From NCBI RefSeq assembly GCF_003952185.1, contig NZ_RXFS01000003.1:615659-679658 (forward strand): 64,000 nt of DNA, written 5' to 3'. The DNA comes from Variovorax sp. 679 (GTDB taxonomy: Bacteria; Pseudomonadota; Gammaproteobacteria; Burkholderiales; Burkholderiaceae_C). A program made the position numbers and the translations under genes. Shown one piece after another: positions 1 through 7,933 of this stretch (position 1 is the first letter of the stretch; each line of letters starts with the position of its first letter). The notes below the pieces were generated by a model. The model saw only the letters and a program-made list of their open reading frames with translations, had not been told where the DNA came from and searched no databases.

Positions 1-356
1 GCGCGGTGCAGGATCTTGGTGGTCACCGAGTTGAAGAAGCTCTCGGCCAGTTCGGGCTGGTGATGGTCGACCAGCAGCCCGATGTAGTGCAGCTTGACCT
101 GGTGCCAGACGTCCATGGGCTGCTCGCCGGCCTTGAACTCTTTCTCGAGCCGGGCCACGGCCTCGCTCACGCGCAGGTCGTAGAACTCGATGCGCTCGCG
201 CTGCGCGCGCTGCTGGCCGTGCCAGTCAGCGGTTTCGAAGCGGTGCTTGGCGCGCGCCGATTCGGCCCTGAACAACCGGTAGTGCCGGTTGAAGCCGTCC
301 ATCATCGCCTTCGCGATGTCGTACGCCAGCGGCGAATCGAGGCGCTGCGGAAACAT
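1..356 (-). CDS. aceK: Isocitrate dehydrogenase kinase/phosphatase AceK, N-terminal part (runs off the left edge)
   Basis: AceK reversibly phosphorylates isocitrate dehydrogenase in the cytoplasm and so sets the split of isocitrate between the TCA cycle and the glyoxylate bypass. Only the first 118 codons are in the window; the full family is close to 600 residues. The translation opens MFPQRLDSPLAYDIAKAMMD, which I recognise as the AceK N-terminus, followed by the expected helical regulatory region (FNRHYRLFR, then a stretch around WHQVKLHYIGLL). The ATG at 354-356 is the only sensible start. The gene lies 43 bases downstream of the carbonic anhydrase gene on the same strand and is probably co-transcribed with it and the MerR gene. 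The kinase and phosphatase core cannot be checked here. Confidence 0.9.
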   Translation of the reverse strand, partial: MFPQRLDSPLAYDIAKAMMDGFNRHYRLFRAESARAKHRFETADWHGQQRAQRERIEFYDLRVSEAVARLEKEFKAGEQPMDVWHQVKLHYIGLLVDHHQPELAESFFNSVTTKILHR

Positions 357-399
357 GGCGGGGCGAAGGCGCGGAAGGAAGGCAGCGGGCCGCTTGGTG

Positions 400-1140
400 T
401 CAGGCCTGACCGGTGTCTTCGGCCTTGGGCTGCGCGCCCTGCGCCGTGATCGAGCGCACCACCTCGCCCGGCTTGCTCCACTTGTGGCGGATGCGCTGCA
501 CGGTGGCCTTGTAGGCGGCGTCCAGCGGCTGGGTGCCGTCCACGCTCAGGCCGAGGTCCTGCAGCAGGCCGTCGTGCACGCCGAAGGTCCAGCCGTGGAT
601 GCGCACCTTCTGGCCGCGCGCCCATGCATCGACCATCACGGTGCTGACCGCCACGTTGACCACCTGCTCGGCGACGTTGAGTTCGCACAGCGCATCGACG
701 CGCGCGTCCTCGTCGGGCAGGCTCTCGAGCATCACGTGGTGGCGGTCACGCACGTCCTGGATATGGCGGATCCAGTTGTCGGCCAGGCCGATGCGCTTGC
801 CGCTGAGCGCGGCCTTGACGCCGGCGCAGCCGTAGTGCCCCACGACCATGATGTGCTCGACCTTCAGGTGCTCCACCGCGAACTGGATCGCCGAGAGCGC
901 GTTGAGGTCGGAGTGCACCACGATGTTGGCGACATTGCGGTGCACGAACACTTCGCCCGGCTCCAGGCCGGTGATCTGGTTGGCGGGCACGCGGCTGTCG
1001 GAACAGCCGATCCACATGTAGCGCGGCGTCTGCTGCTTGACCAGGCCGGTGAAGAAACCGGGCCGGTCGCGCTCCATCTGCGCGGACCAGGCGCGGTTGT
1101 GGGCAAAGAGGTCGTCGAGGTTATCGGATTTGTCGGACAT
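400..1140 (-). CDS. can: Beta-class carbonic anhydrase
   Basis: This enzyme interconverts CO2 and bicarbonate in the cytoplasm. The 246-residue product carries the beta-class zinc site: Cys46, Asp48 and Arg50 in WIGCSDSR, and His102 and Cys105 in GHYGC. The downstream helix (NVAEQVVNVAVSTVMVDAW) and the HGWTFGVHDG segment are also typical of the Can subfamily. It is slightly longer than usual because of a polar C-terminal tail of about 25 residues. It sits 27 bases after the MerR/LiuR-type gene and 43 bases before aceK, all leftward. In leucine catabolism bicarbonate is a substrate of biotin-dependent methylcrotonyl-CoA carboxylase, so a bicarbonate-supplying role within a liu regulon is a reasonable inference, not something the sequence proves. 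Confidence 0.95.
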   Translation of the reverse strand: MSDKSDNLDDLFAHNRAWSAQMERDRPGFFTGLVKQQTPRYMWIGCSDSRVPANQITGLEPGEVFVHRNVANIVVHSDLNALSAIQFAVEHLKVEHIMVVGHYGCAGVKAALSGKRIGLADNWIRHIQDVRDRHHVMLESLPDEDARVDALCELNVAEQVVNVAVSTVMVDAWARGQKVRIHGWTFGVHDGLLQDLGLSVDGTQPLDAAYKATVQRIRHKWSKPGEVVRSITAQGAQPKAEDTGQA

Positions 1141-1167
1141 AGTCGGCTATTGTCGATGAGTCGTGTA

Positions 1168-1587
1168 TCAGGCCTTGGCTTCGGCCGGTTTGGTGGCCTT
1201 GCCGGCCTTCTGCGCCTTGGCGAGCGTCGCCCGCCCCTTCTTCTCGTGCTCCTTCACTTCCGCGAGGTTGGCCTGCAGCTCGGCCAGCTGCGCCTCGAGC
1301 TGGGCCCTGTGGGCACCCAGCACGCCGAGAAACTTTTCCAGCTGCGCGACGGTGTCGCGCGGGCTGTCGTACATGTCGAGGATATCTCTTGCCTCCGTCA
1401 GGCTCAGGCCGAGGCGCTTGGCCCGCAGCGTGAGCGTGAGCCGGGCCCGGTCGCGCGTGCTGTAGATGCGCTGCAGGCCGGCGCGCTCGGGCGTGAGCAG
1501 GCCCATGTCCTCGTAGAAGCGGATGGCCCGCGTCGTGAGGTCGAACTCCTTCGCGAGCTGGCTGATGGTGAAGGTTTGCGCGGGCAT
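1168..1587 (-). CDS. liuR: MerR-family regulator, LiuR type
   Basis: A 139-residue MerR-type transcription factor. Residues about 6-30 form the winged-helix DNA-binding motif (TISQLAKEFDLTTRAIRFYE) and residues 75-125 the antiparallel dimerisation coiled coil; a basic Ala/Lys-rich tail follows. The N-terminal half closely resembles LiuR, the regulator of leucine/isovalerate catabolism in gamma- and betaproteobacteria. There is no cysteine cluster of the metal- or redox-sensing MerR kind, so an acyl-CoA or similar ligand is more likely. The gene heads the leftward liuR-can-aceK group. The 121-bp divergent intergenic region holds a perfect 20-bp palindrome that is the obvious operator. The liu catabolic genes themselves are not in the window and may lie to the left of aceK. 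Confidence 0.8.
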   Translation of the reverse strand: MPAQTFTISQLAKEFDLTTRAIRFYEDMGLLTPERAGLQRIYSTRDRARLTLTLRAKRLGLSLTEARDILDMYDSPRDTVAQLEKFLGVLGAHRAQLEAQLAELQANLAEVKEHEKKGRATLAKAQKAGKATKPAEAKA

Positions 1588-1681
1588 GACGGCGATGGTC
1601 CGGAAAAGGGGCCTTTCGGGGCGCGTTACAGGCGCGACAGCAGGTTTGCGCCGCGATCCCTACAATGGTGCCCTTGACTCA

Positions 1682-1701
1682 TGACGTTTACGTAAACGTC
1701 A
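1682..1701. promoter_or_regulatory. Perfect 20-bp palindrome, probable LiuR operator
   Basis: The stretch reads TGACGTTTAC then its exact reverse complement GTAAACGTCA. It lies in the intergenic region between the leftward MerR/LiuR-type gene (start 1587) and the rightward MBL-fold gene (start 1709). The TTTACGTAAA core resembles LiuR operators as I remember them. A TTGACT hexamer at 1674-1679 lies just before it. If that is the -35 element, the palindrome fills the long spacer, as is usual for MerR-activated promoters; the transcription start would then fall very near the ATG at 1709, giving a very short or absent leader. Confidence 0.75.
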
Positions 1702-1708
1702 ATCTTAC

Positions 1709-2773
1709 ATGAACATCCTCGAACGCGAACTCCACTACCCCCTCGGCGACACGCTCCCCGAGCCCGGCCAGACCCTGGAAGTGGCGCCCGGCGTACGCTG
1801 GATCCGCATGCGGCTGCCCTTCGCGCTCGACCACATCAACCTCTGGCTGCTGCGCGACAGCATTGACGGCGTCGAGGGCTGGACGGTGGTCGACTGCTGC
1901 ATCGCCCGCGACGAGGCGCGCGCGCAGTGGGAGCAGGTCTTCGAGACGCAGCTGCAGGGCATGCCGATCCTGCGCGTCATCGTCACGCACATGCACCCCG
2001 ACCACATCGGCCTGGCCGACTGGCTGTGCAAGCGCTGGAACGCTCCGCTGTGGATCAGCTCGACCGACTACCACGTTGCCCGCGTGCTCAGCACCGCCGG
2101 CGACACCCTGGCGGGCGGCGAGCAGGCGGCGCGCTTCTTCGCCTCGCACGGGCTGACCGACCCTGAGGCGGTCGCCAAGATCCGCGCGCGCACCAACTAC
2201 TACACGAACATGGTGCCCTCGGTGCCCGACAGTTTCGTGCGCATGCTCGATAGCGACATCGTGAACATCGGCGGCCACGCCTGGCGTTGCATCAGCGGCT
2301 ACGGCCACGCGCCCGAGCACATCTCGCTGTACTGCGACGAGCTCAAGCTGCTGCTGGGCGGCGACATGATGCTGCCGCGCATCTCCACCAACGTGAGCGT
2401 GTACGCGGGCGAGCCCGAGGCGAATTCGCTGCGCCTCTTCCTCGACAGCATCGACAGGTTCAAGACGCTGCCGGCCGACACGCTGGGCCTGCCCTCGCAC
2501 GGCAAGCCGTTCCGCGGCATCCATCGCCGCGTCGACCAGCTGCAGGAGCATCACCGCGACCGGCTGGCCGAACTGCTCGAAGCCTGCACGGCGCGCGCGC
2601 TGACGGCCGCCGAGGGCCTGCCGATCCTGTTCAAGCGCGAACTCGACCTGCACCAGATGACCTTCGCGATGGGCGAAACGGTGGCCCACCTGCACCTGCT
2701 GTGGTTCTCCGGCCAGGTGAAGCGCGAACTGGGCAAGGACGGCATCTACCGCTTCGGCGCCAAAGCCGCCTGA
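1709..2773 (+). CDS. MBL-fold metallo-hydrolase
   Basis: A 354-residue cytoplasmic metallo-beta-lactamase-fold hydrolase. The binuclear metal signature THMHPDHIG is present (His94, His96, Asp98, His99), followed by the later ligands: the His of GYGHAPEH, the Asp of GGDMML and the His of PSHGKPF. A C-terminal helical region of about 100 residues (HHRDRLAELLEACTARALTA) is typical of the long subgroup of this superfamily whose members act on thioesters or related compounds. The start follows the LiuR-type palindrome by only 7 bases and has no Shine-Dalgarno sequence, so translation may be nearly leaderless. Control by the LiuR-type regulator, and hence a role around branched-chain acyl-CoA metabolism, is inferred only from that palindrome. 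The substrate is unknown. Confidence 0.85.
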   Translation: MNILERELHYPLGDTLPEPGQTLEVAPGVRWIRMRLPFALDHINLWLLRDSIDGVEGWTVVDCCIARDEARAQWEQVFETQLQGMPILRVIVTHMHPDHIGLADWLCKRWNAPLWISSTDYHVARVLSTAGDTLAGGEQAARFFASHGLTDPEAVAKIRARTNYYTNMVPSVPDSFVRMLDSDIVNIGGHAWRCISGYGHAPEHISLYCDELKLLLGGDMMLPRISTNVSVYAGEPEANSLRLFLDSIDRFKTLPADTLGLPSHGKPFRGIHRRVDQLQEHHRDRLAELLEACTARALTAAEGLPILFKRELDLHQMTFAMGETVAHLHLLWFSGQVKRELGKDGIYRFGAKAA

Positions 2774-2788
2774 CCTAAACTCCCCCGC

Positions 2789-4102
2789 ATGGACACGCTG
2801 GCTCAGCTGCGCGCGGGCCGGCTGGCAGGCGCAACACGTATCGATCTCTCGTGCGGACTCACCGAGTTTCCGCGCGAGGTTTTCGACCTTGCCGATTCAC
2901 TTGAAGTGCTGAACCTGTCGGGCAATGCGCTCGACTCGCTGCCCGACGACCTGCACCGCCTGGACAGGTTGCGCGTGCTGTTCTGCTCGGACAACCGCTT
3001 CACCAAACTGCCCGAATCGATCGGCCGATGCCGCGGCCTCGACATCGTCGGCTTCAAGGCCAACCGCATCCGCAGCGTTCCGGCCGAAGCACTGCCGCCC
3101 TCGCTGCGCTGGCTGATCCTCACCGACAACGACATCGAGGAGCTGCCCGATTCACTCGGCGCATGCACACGGATGCAGAAGCTGATGCTGGCGGGCAACC
3201 GCCTGCGCGCACTGCCCGCATCGATGGCCGCGCTCGAGCGGCTCGAACTGCTGCGCATCTCGGCCAATCGTTTCGAGACCCTGCCCGGGTGGTTGCCCTC
3301 GTTGCCGCGCCTGTCATGGCTCGCCTGCGCGGGCAATCCCTTCGACACGCAGGCCGAAGATGCGGCGATCGTCGCCCTGTCGGTGCCGCACGTCGACTGG
3401 AGCGACCTGACACTGGGCGAGAAGCTCGGCGAAGGCGCCTCGGGCGTGATCCACCGGGCCGAGCTCGGCCCCGCCACCGCCCAGCCCGTGGCGGTCAAGC
3501 TCTTCAAGGGCGCGGTCACCAGCGACGGCTGGCCGCACAGCGAGATGGCCGCCAGCATCGCGGCCGGCGCGCATCCGACGCTCATCGCCGCGCAGAGCCG
3601 CATCGACGGACACCCCGATGGCACAGAGGGCCTGGTGATGGCGCTGGTCGACCCGATGTTCGCCACCCTCGCGGGACCGCCGAGCCTCGCATCGTGCACG
3701 CGCGACGTCTATGCCGAAGAAGCGCGGTGGACATCCCGCACGGCCCTGCGCATCGCCCGCGACATCGCATCGGCCATGCTGCACCTGCATGCGCAAGGCA
3801 TTCTTCACGGCGACCTCTACGCACACAACATCCTGTGGCACGCGCAAAGCGGCGGACGGCTCGGCGACTTCGGTGCCGCGTGGCTCACGGGTGCGCTCGA
3901 TGCAGCGCAGGCGCAAGCCTTCCAGGCGCTGGAGGTGCGCGCTTTCGGCTGCCTGCTCGAGGAACTGCTCGAGCGCTGCACCGACGCGGCACCCGCATCG
4001 GTGGCCACGCTGAAAGACCGCTGCCTGCAACCAGACGCCGCCGCGCGCCCGACCTTTGCCGAGGCGCTGTCGCTGCTGCAACGCGCATCTTCGTCGCCAT
4101 GA
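2789..4102 (+). CDS. Leucine-rich-repeat protein with C-terminal protein-kinase domain
   Basis: A 437-residue two-domain protein with no signal peptide or membrane segment. Residues about 15-195 hold some seven leucine-rich repeats of the bacterial/plant type (LxxLxLSGNxLDSLP, LxVLFCSDNRFTKLP, LRWLILTDNDIEELP). Residues about 208-435 form a Hanks-type kinase fold: glycine-rich loop near 211-222 (GEKLGEGASGV), the AVK lysine near 237, a catalytic loop HGDLYAHN with Asp342 and Asn347, and DFG at 360-362. The catalytic loop has HGD instead of HRD, as in some non-RD and lipopolysaccharide-type kinases, but Lys, Asp, Asn and DFG are all kept, so it should be active. Its stop overlaps the start of the pseudouridine synthase gene (ATGA at 4099-4102). 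The substrate is unknown. Confidence 0.88.
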   Translation: MDTLAQLRAGRLAGATRIDLSCGLTEFPREVFDLADSLEVLNLSGNALDSLPDDLHRLDRLRVLFCSDNRFTKLPESIGRCRGLDIVGFKANRIRSVPAEALPPSLRWLILTDNDIEELPDSLGACTRMQKLMLAGNRLRALPASMAALERLELLRISANRFETLPGWLPSLPRLSWLACAGNPFDTQAEDAAIVALSVPHVDWSDLTLGEKLGEGASGVIHRAELGPATAQPVAVKLFKGAVTSDGWPHSEMAASIAAGAHPTLIAAQSRIDGHPDGTEGLVMALVDPMFATLAGPPSLASCTRDVYAEEARWTSRTALRIARDIASAMLHLHAQGILHGDLYAHNILWHAQSGGRLGDFGAAWLTGALDAAQAQAFQALEVRAFGCLLEELLERCTDAAPASVATLKDRCLQPDAAARPTFAEALSLLQRASSSP

Positions 4103-5019
4103 CCCGGCGCCGCCCGCCCCGGCTGCCGCTGCCCACGCGCGACGGCGTCGGCCCGAGCTGCACCGGCCTGCCGCACGGCCCGTGGCCGACCATCGCCGAA
4201 TTCCTTGTCGAGCGCTTTCCCGCCATCACGCGCGAGGCCTGGCTGGAGCGCATCGAAGCGGGAGACGTCATCGACGAGCACGGCGTGCCCGTGACCGCCG
4301 CTCGCCGCTATCAATCGCCACTGCGCGTGTACTACTACCGCACGCTCGACGGCGAGGCGAGCATCCCTTTCGAGGAGCAGGTCGTGTTCCGCGACGACAA
4401 CCTGCTGGTCGTCGACAAGCCCCCCTTCGTGCCCGTCACGCCCACCGGCAAATACCTGCAGGAGAGCCTGCTGGTGCGCCTCAAGCGCAAGCTGAAGCTC
4501 GACGACCTGGTGCCGATGCACCGCATCGACCGCAGCACCTCGGGGCTGGTGCTGTTCTCGGTGCGGCCCGCCACGCGCGGCGCCTACCAGGCGCTGTTTC
4601 CCGAGCGCCGTATCGCCAAGCACTACGAGGCCGTGGTGCCGTGGAGCGAAGGCGTTTCGTCAGTGCCCGAGATCTATCGCAGCCGGCTGGTCGACGACGA
4701 TCACTTCATGCGCGTGCGCGAAGAGCCCGGCGAGCCCAACTCCGAGACCCGCATCGAGGTGCTGAACGTGCACGACGGGCAAGCGCTGCTTCGGCTGTCG
4801 CCGATCACCGGCCGCAAGCACCAGCTGCGCGTGCACTGCATGGCGCTGGGCATGCCGATCGTGAACGACCCGATCTATCCCGTGCTGCTGCCCGAGGGCG
4901 CCGACGACTTCGGCAAACCCCTGCAGCTGCTGGCCCGATCGCTGGCCTTTCTCGATCCGGTGACCGGCGACCTGCGCAGCTTCACCAGCCCCCGGAGCCT
5001 GTCGCTGACACCGAGGTGA
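4099..5019 (+). CDS. RNA pseudouridine synthase, RluA family
   Basis: A 306-residue cytoplasmic enzyme that isomerises uridine to pseudouridine in rRNA or tRNA. The catalytic motif HRIDRSTSGL carries the nucleophilic Asp144, and TGRKHQLRVH near residue 235 is the conserved substrate-binding strand. An N-terminal segment of about 90 residues (AITREAWLERIEAGDVIDE) looks like a reduced S4-type RNA-binding region. The ATG at 4099 overlaps the stop of the LRR-kinase gene, which indicates translational coupling. Which RluA paralogue it is, and which RNA position it modifies, cannot be told from the sequence. Confidence 0.9.
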   Translation: MTRRRPPRLPLPTRDGVGPSCTGLPHGPWPTIAEFLVERFPAITREAWLERIEAGDVIDEHGVPVTAARRYQSPLRVYYYRTLDGEASIPFEEQVVFRDDNLLVVDKPPFVPVTPTGKYLQESLLVRLKRKLKLDDLVPMHRIDRSTSGLVLFSVRPATRGAYQALFPERRIAKHYEAVVPWSEGVSSVPEIYRSRLVDDDHFMRVREEPGEPNSETRIEVLNVHDGQALLRLSPITGRKHQLRVHCMALGMPIVNDPIYPVLLPEGADDFGKPLQLLARSLAFLDPVTGDLRSFTSPRSLSLTPR

Positions 5020-5096
5020 CGCCCGCGCGGCGCGGCGCGCACTAAGCTCGTTTCCTGAATCCGATCACGATCACTCATTCAGGAGACACCCGCACC

Positions 5097-5867
5097 ATGG
5101 ACACCACCCAACTCTTCTCGCTGAAGGGCCGCACCGCGCTGATCACCGGCGGCTCGCGCGGCATCGGCCGCATGATCGCCGAGGGTTATCTGGCCCAGGG
5201 CGCGCGCGTGTACATCTCGGCGCGCAAGGCGGCCGCCTGCGACCAGACGGCGAAGGAGCTGTCGGCCTTCGGGCATTGCGTGTCGCTGCCGGCGGACGTA
5301 TCGACCGTCGAGGGTGCGCAGGCGCTGGTCGATGCGTATGCGAAGCACGAAGGCTCGCTGGACATCCTGGTGAACAACGCCGGCGCCGCCTGGGGCGCGC
5401 CTTACGAAGAGTTTCCCGAAAGCGGCTGGGACAAGGTGGTGGACCTGAACCTGAAGACGCCCTTCTTCCTGACGAAGGCACTGACGCCGATGCTGAAGAA
5501 GGCCGCGACGGATCACCTGGCGAAGGTGATCAACATCGCCTCGATCGACGGGATCTCGGTCAATCCGCAGGAGACGTATTCCTATGCGGCCAGCAAGGCC
5601 GGCTTGATCCAGCTCACCCGGCGGATGGCGCTGCGGCTGGCGCAGGACCGCATCGTGGTCAGCGCGATTGCGCCAGGAGCGTTCGCCTCGGACATGAACA
5701 AGCTGGCCCGGGACCACGGGGATGAAGTCAAGGAACGGATTCCCGCTGGACGGATCGGGGTGCCCGAGGACATGGCCGGAGCGGCGATCTACCTCGCCTC
5801 ACGCGCTGGCGACTACGTGATGGGGTCCACGCTGGTTGTGGATGGCGGGGTTACGCACGCTCGCTGA
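5097..5867 (+). CDS. SDR-family oxidoreductase, RhlG-like
   Basis: A 256-residue classical short-chain dehydrogenase/reductase. It shows the NADP(H) motif TGGSRGIG (residues 18-25), NNAG near 100, a catalytic Ser in NIASIDG and the YAASK pair of Tyr and Lys. The order and wording of motifs (LFSLKGRTALITGGSRGIGR, then NNAGAAWGAPYEEFPESGWD) strongly resemble RhlG, a beta-ketoacyl reductase named for rhamnolipid work in Pseudomonas; the true substrate is probably a 3-oxoacyl compound or another ketone. The ATG is preceded by CAGGAG about 11 bases upstream. It stands alone, convergent with a LysR gene. Confidence 0.88.
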   Translation: MDTTQLFSLKGRTALITGGSRGIGRMIAEGYLAQGARVYISARKAAACDQTAKELSAFGHCVSLPADVSTVEGAQALVDAYAKHEGSLDILVNNAGAAWGAPYEEFPESGWDKVVDLNLKTPFFLTKALTPMLKKAATDHLAKVINIASIDGISVNPQETYSYAASKAGLIQLTRRMALRLAQDRIVVSAIAPGAFASDMNKLARDHGDEVKERIPAGRIGVPEDMAGAAIYLASRAGDYVMGSTLVVDGGVTHAR

Positions 5868-5908
5868 GCTTTCTTGATCTCTTGCGTCCCGCCCCCTGGG
5901 AAGGAATC

Positions 5909-6817
5909 TCAAGGCGAGGCCAGCAGGGCCTCGAACTTCAGCGCAAGAAAATCGACAAACGCCCGTACCCGCGCCGGCACGAACCGCCCGCTGGGCAACA
6001 GCGCATGCAACGGATAAGGCTCGGTCTCCCAATCAGCCAGCAACCGCACGAGCCGCCCTTCCCGAATGTCATCCCGCACATCAAGCGCAGACTTGAGCGA
6101 AATGCCATGCCCCGCCACAGTCCACTCCCGCGCCAGCGAGGCGTCATCCACGCTGCGGTTTCCATTCACCCTTACCTCCGTCCACTGCCCGTTCTGCGCA
6201 AACCGCCAGACCCGGTGCCGCCGCCCCGACCGATTGAAGATCAGGCAGTTGTGGTGCACCAGGTCCTGAGGCACCCGAGGCGCCGGATGCCGTCGCAGGT
6301 AGTCGGGTGAAGCAGTGAGCAGCGGATTGGTGAGCGCAAAGGGCCGCGCCACCAGCCGCGAATCGGCCAGCGCCCCGTATCGCAGCGCCACGTCGACCTC
6401 GTCGCGCATCACGTCCAGCGGACGGTCGCCCACCGACAGCGACAGGTGCACGCCCGGGTGCAGCGCCAGGAACTCGTCGAACCAGGGCAGCAGCGTGCTG
6501 CGCGTGAGGTCCGAAGGCGAGGCGACGCGCAGCGTGCCGACCAGATCGCCACGGTCCGCCGTGACCAGCGACTCTCCCTCGTCCAGCAGCTCGAAAGCCC
6601 GTATCGCGTAGTCGAGCAGCGTCTGGCCCTGCGGCGTGAGGCGCATGGCGCGGGTGGAGCGCTCGAACAGGCGCGCGCCGAGCTGTGCCTCCAGCCGCTT
6701 GAGCGTGGCACTGGCGGCCGCCGGCGTGATGCCCAGCGCATGGGCCGCCGAGGTGAGCGTGCCGCCGCGCGCCGTTTGCACCAGCACCTGCAGGTCGGAG
6801 ATATTTTCAATCTTCAT
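5909..6817 (-). CDS. LysR-family transcriptional regulator
   Basis: A 302-residue LysR regulator. Residues 1-65 contain the winged helix (TLTSAAHALGITPAAASATL, then LEAQLGARLFERSTR) and residues 90-300 the periplasmic-binding-like effector domain. It is transcribed away from the zinc-free alcohol dehydrogenase gene starting at 6903, across an 85-bp gap, the standard LysR arrangement, so that dehydrogenase is its likely target. An inverted repeat overlapping its own start codon (6805-6823) would fit autorepression. The effector is unknown. Confidence 0.92.
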   Translation of the reverse strand: MKIENISDLQVLVQTARGGTLTSAAHALGITPAAASATLKRLEAQLGARLFERSTRAMRLTPQGQTLLDYAIRAFELLDEGESLVTADRGDLVGTLRVASPSDLTRSTLLPWFDEFLALHPGVHLSLSVGDRPLDVMRDEVDVALRYGALADSRLVARPFALTNPLLTASPDYLRRHPAPRVPQDLVHHNCLIFNRSGRRHRVWRFAQNGQWTEVRVNGNRSVDDASLAREWTVAGHGISLKSALDVRDDIREGRLVRLLADWETEPYPLHALLPSGRFVPARVRAFVDFLALKFEALLASP

Positions 6818-6823
6818 TTGAAA
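6805..6823. promoter_or_regulatory. Inverted repeat over the LysR start codon, candidate operator
   Basis: TTTCAA at 6805-6810 and TTGAAA at 6818-6823 form a perfect 6-bp inverted repeat with a 7-base spacer that contains the LysR start codon. The size and symmetry fit the T-N11-A class of LysR sites. It could serve autoregulation and control of the divergent dehydrogenase gene. No footprint evidence exists here, so this is a candidate only. Confidence 0.35.
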
Positions 6824-6902
6824 GTGTTGCTTATCCAGGCCACCTTATCAAACCGTCGTTGCAATCCTACAGTTCAGGCATCGTCACAGAAAGGTTCCCG
6901 TC

Positions 6903-7913
6903 ATGAAAGCCGTCGGCTACTACCAGCCCCTCCCCATCGACAACCCCGAATCGCTGCAGGACATCGAGCTGCCTGCCCCCGTGGCCGGCCCGCGCGACCT
7001 GCTGGTGCGCGTGAAGGCGGTGTCGGTCAACCCGGTGGACACCAAGATCCGCAAGAACGCCGCGCCCGAGGCCGGCCAGGCCAAGGTGGTGGGCTGGGAT
7101 GCCGTCGGCACGGTCGAGGCCGTCGGCGCCGGCGTGAAGAACTTCAAGCCGGGTGACCGCGTGTACTACGCAGGCTCGATCATCCGTCCCGGAGCGAACT
7201 CCGAGCTGCACGCGGTGGACGAGCGCATCGCCGCTCTCGCGCCGAAGAGCCTCGACGACGCGCAAGCCGCCGCACTGCCGCTGACCACCATTACCGCCTA
7301 TGAGCTGCTGTTCGACCGCCTGCGCGTGCCCAAGGGCGGCGGCGAAGGCCAGACGCTGCTGATCACCGGCGGCGCCGGCGGCGTGGGCTCCATCCTCATC
7401 CAGCTCGCGCGCCAGCTCACGAAGCTGCGCGTGGTTGCCACCGCCTCGCGCGCCGAAACCCGCGCGTGGTGCCTGGAGCTGGGCGCGCACACGGTCATCG
7501 ACCACTCGAAGCCGCTCGCGGCAGAGCTCAGGGCAGCCGGCATCGGCGAGGTCGACATGGTCGCGAGCCTCACGCAGACCGAGCAGCACTACGCGCAGAT
7601 CATCGAGAGCCTCAAGCCGCAGGGCCAGATCGCGGTGATCGACGACATGAAGACGCTCGACGCGATGCCGCTGAAGGCCAAGTGCATCTCGCTGCACTGG
7701 GAAATGATGTTCACCCGCTCGCGCTTCGAGACCCCCGACATCGCCGAGCAGGGCGTGCTGCTGGCCGAGGTGGCGGCGCTGGTCGATGCGGGCCGCATCC
7801 GCACGACGGCGAACGCGAGCTTCGGCACCATCAACGCCGCGAACCTGAAGAAGGCGCATGCGCTCATCGAGAGCGGCAAGGCGCAGGGCAAGGTGGTGCT
7901 GGCCGGGTTCTGA
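6903..7913 (+). CDS. MDR-family (quinone-oxidoreductase-like) alcohol dehydrogenase
   Basis: A 336-residue medium-chain dehydrogenase/reductase. The N-terminal GroES-like domain has the VNPVDTKIR segment; the Rossmann domain has the nucleotide motif ITGGAGGVGSI near residue 152. The cysteine cluster of the structural zinc and the catalytic zinc ligands are missing, placing it with the zinc-free NADPH:quinone or enone reductases even though database names for this group often say zinc-binding. GTG-free, with an ATG preceded by AGAAAGG. It is divergent from the LysR gene, its presumed regulator. The substrate is unknown. Confidence 0.87.
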   Translation: MKAVGYYQPLPIDNPESLQDIELPAPVAGPRDLLVRVKAVSVNPVDTKIRKNAAPEAGQAKVVGWDAVGTVEAVGAGVKNFKPGDRVYYAGSIIRPGANSELHAVDERIAALAPKSLDDAQAAALPLTTITAYELLFDRLRVPKGGGEGQTLLITGGAGGVGSILIQLARQLTKLRVVATASRAETRAWCLELGAHTVIDHSKPLAAELRAAGIGEVDMVASLTQTEQHYAQIIESLKPQGQIAVIDDMKTLDAMPLKAKCISLHWEMMFTRSRFETPDIAEQGVLLAEVAALVDAGRIRTTANASFGTINAANLKKAHALIESGKAQGKVVLAGF

Positions 7914-7933
7914 GGAGCGGCAGAATCGGTCGC

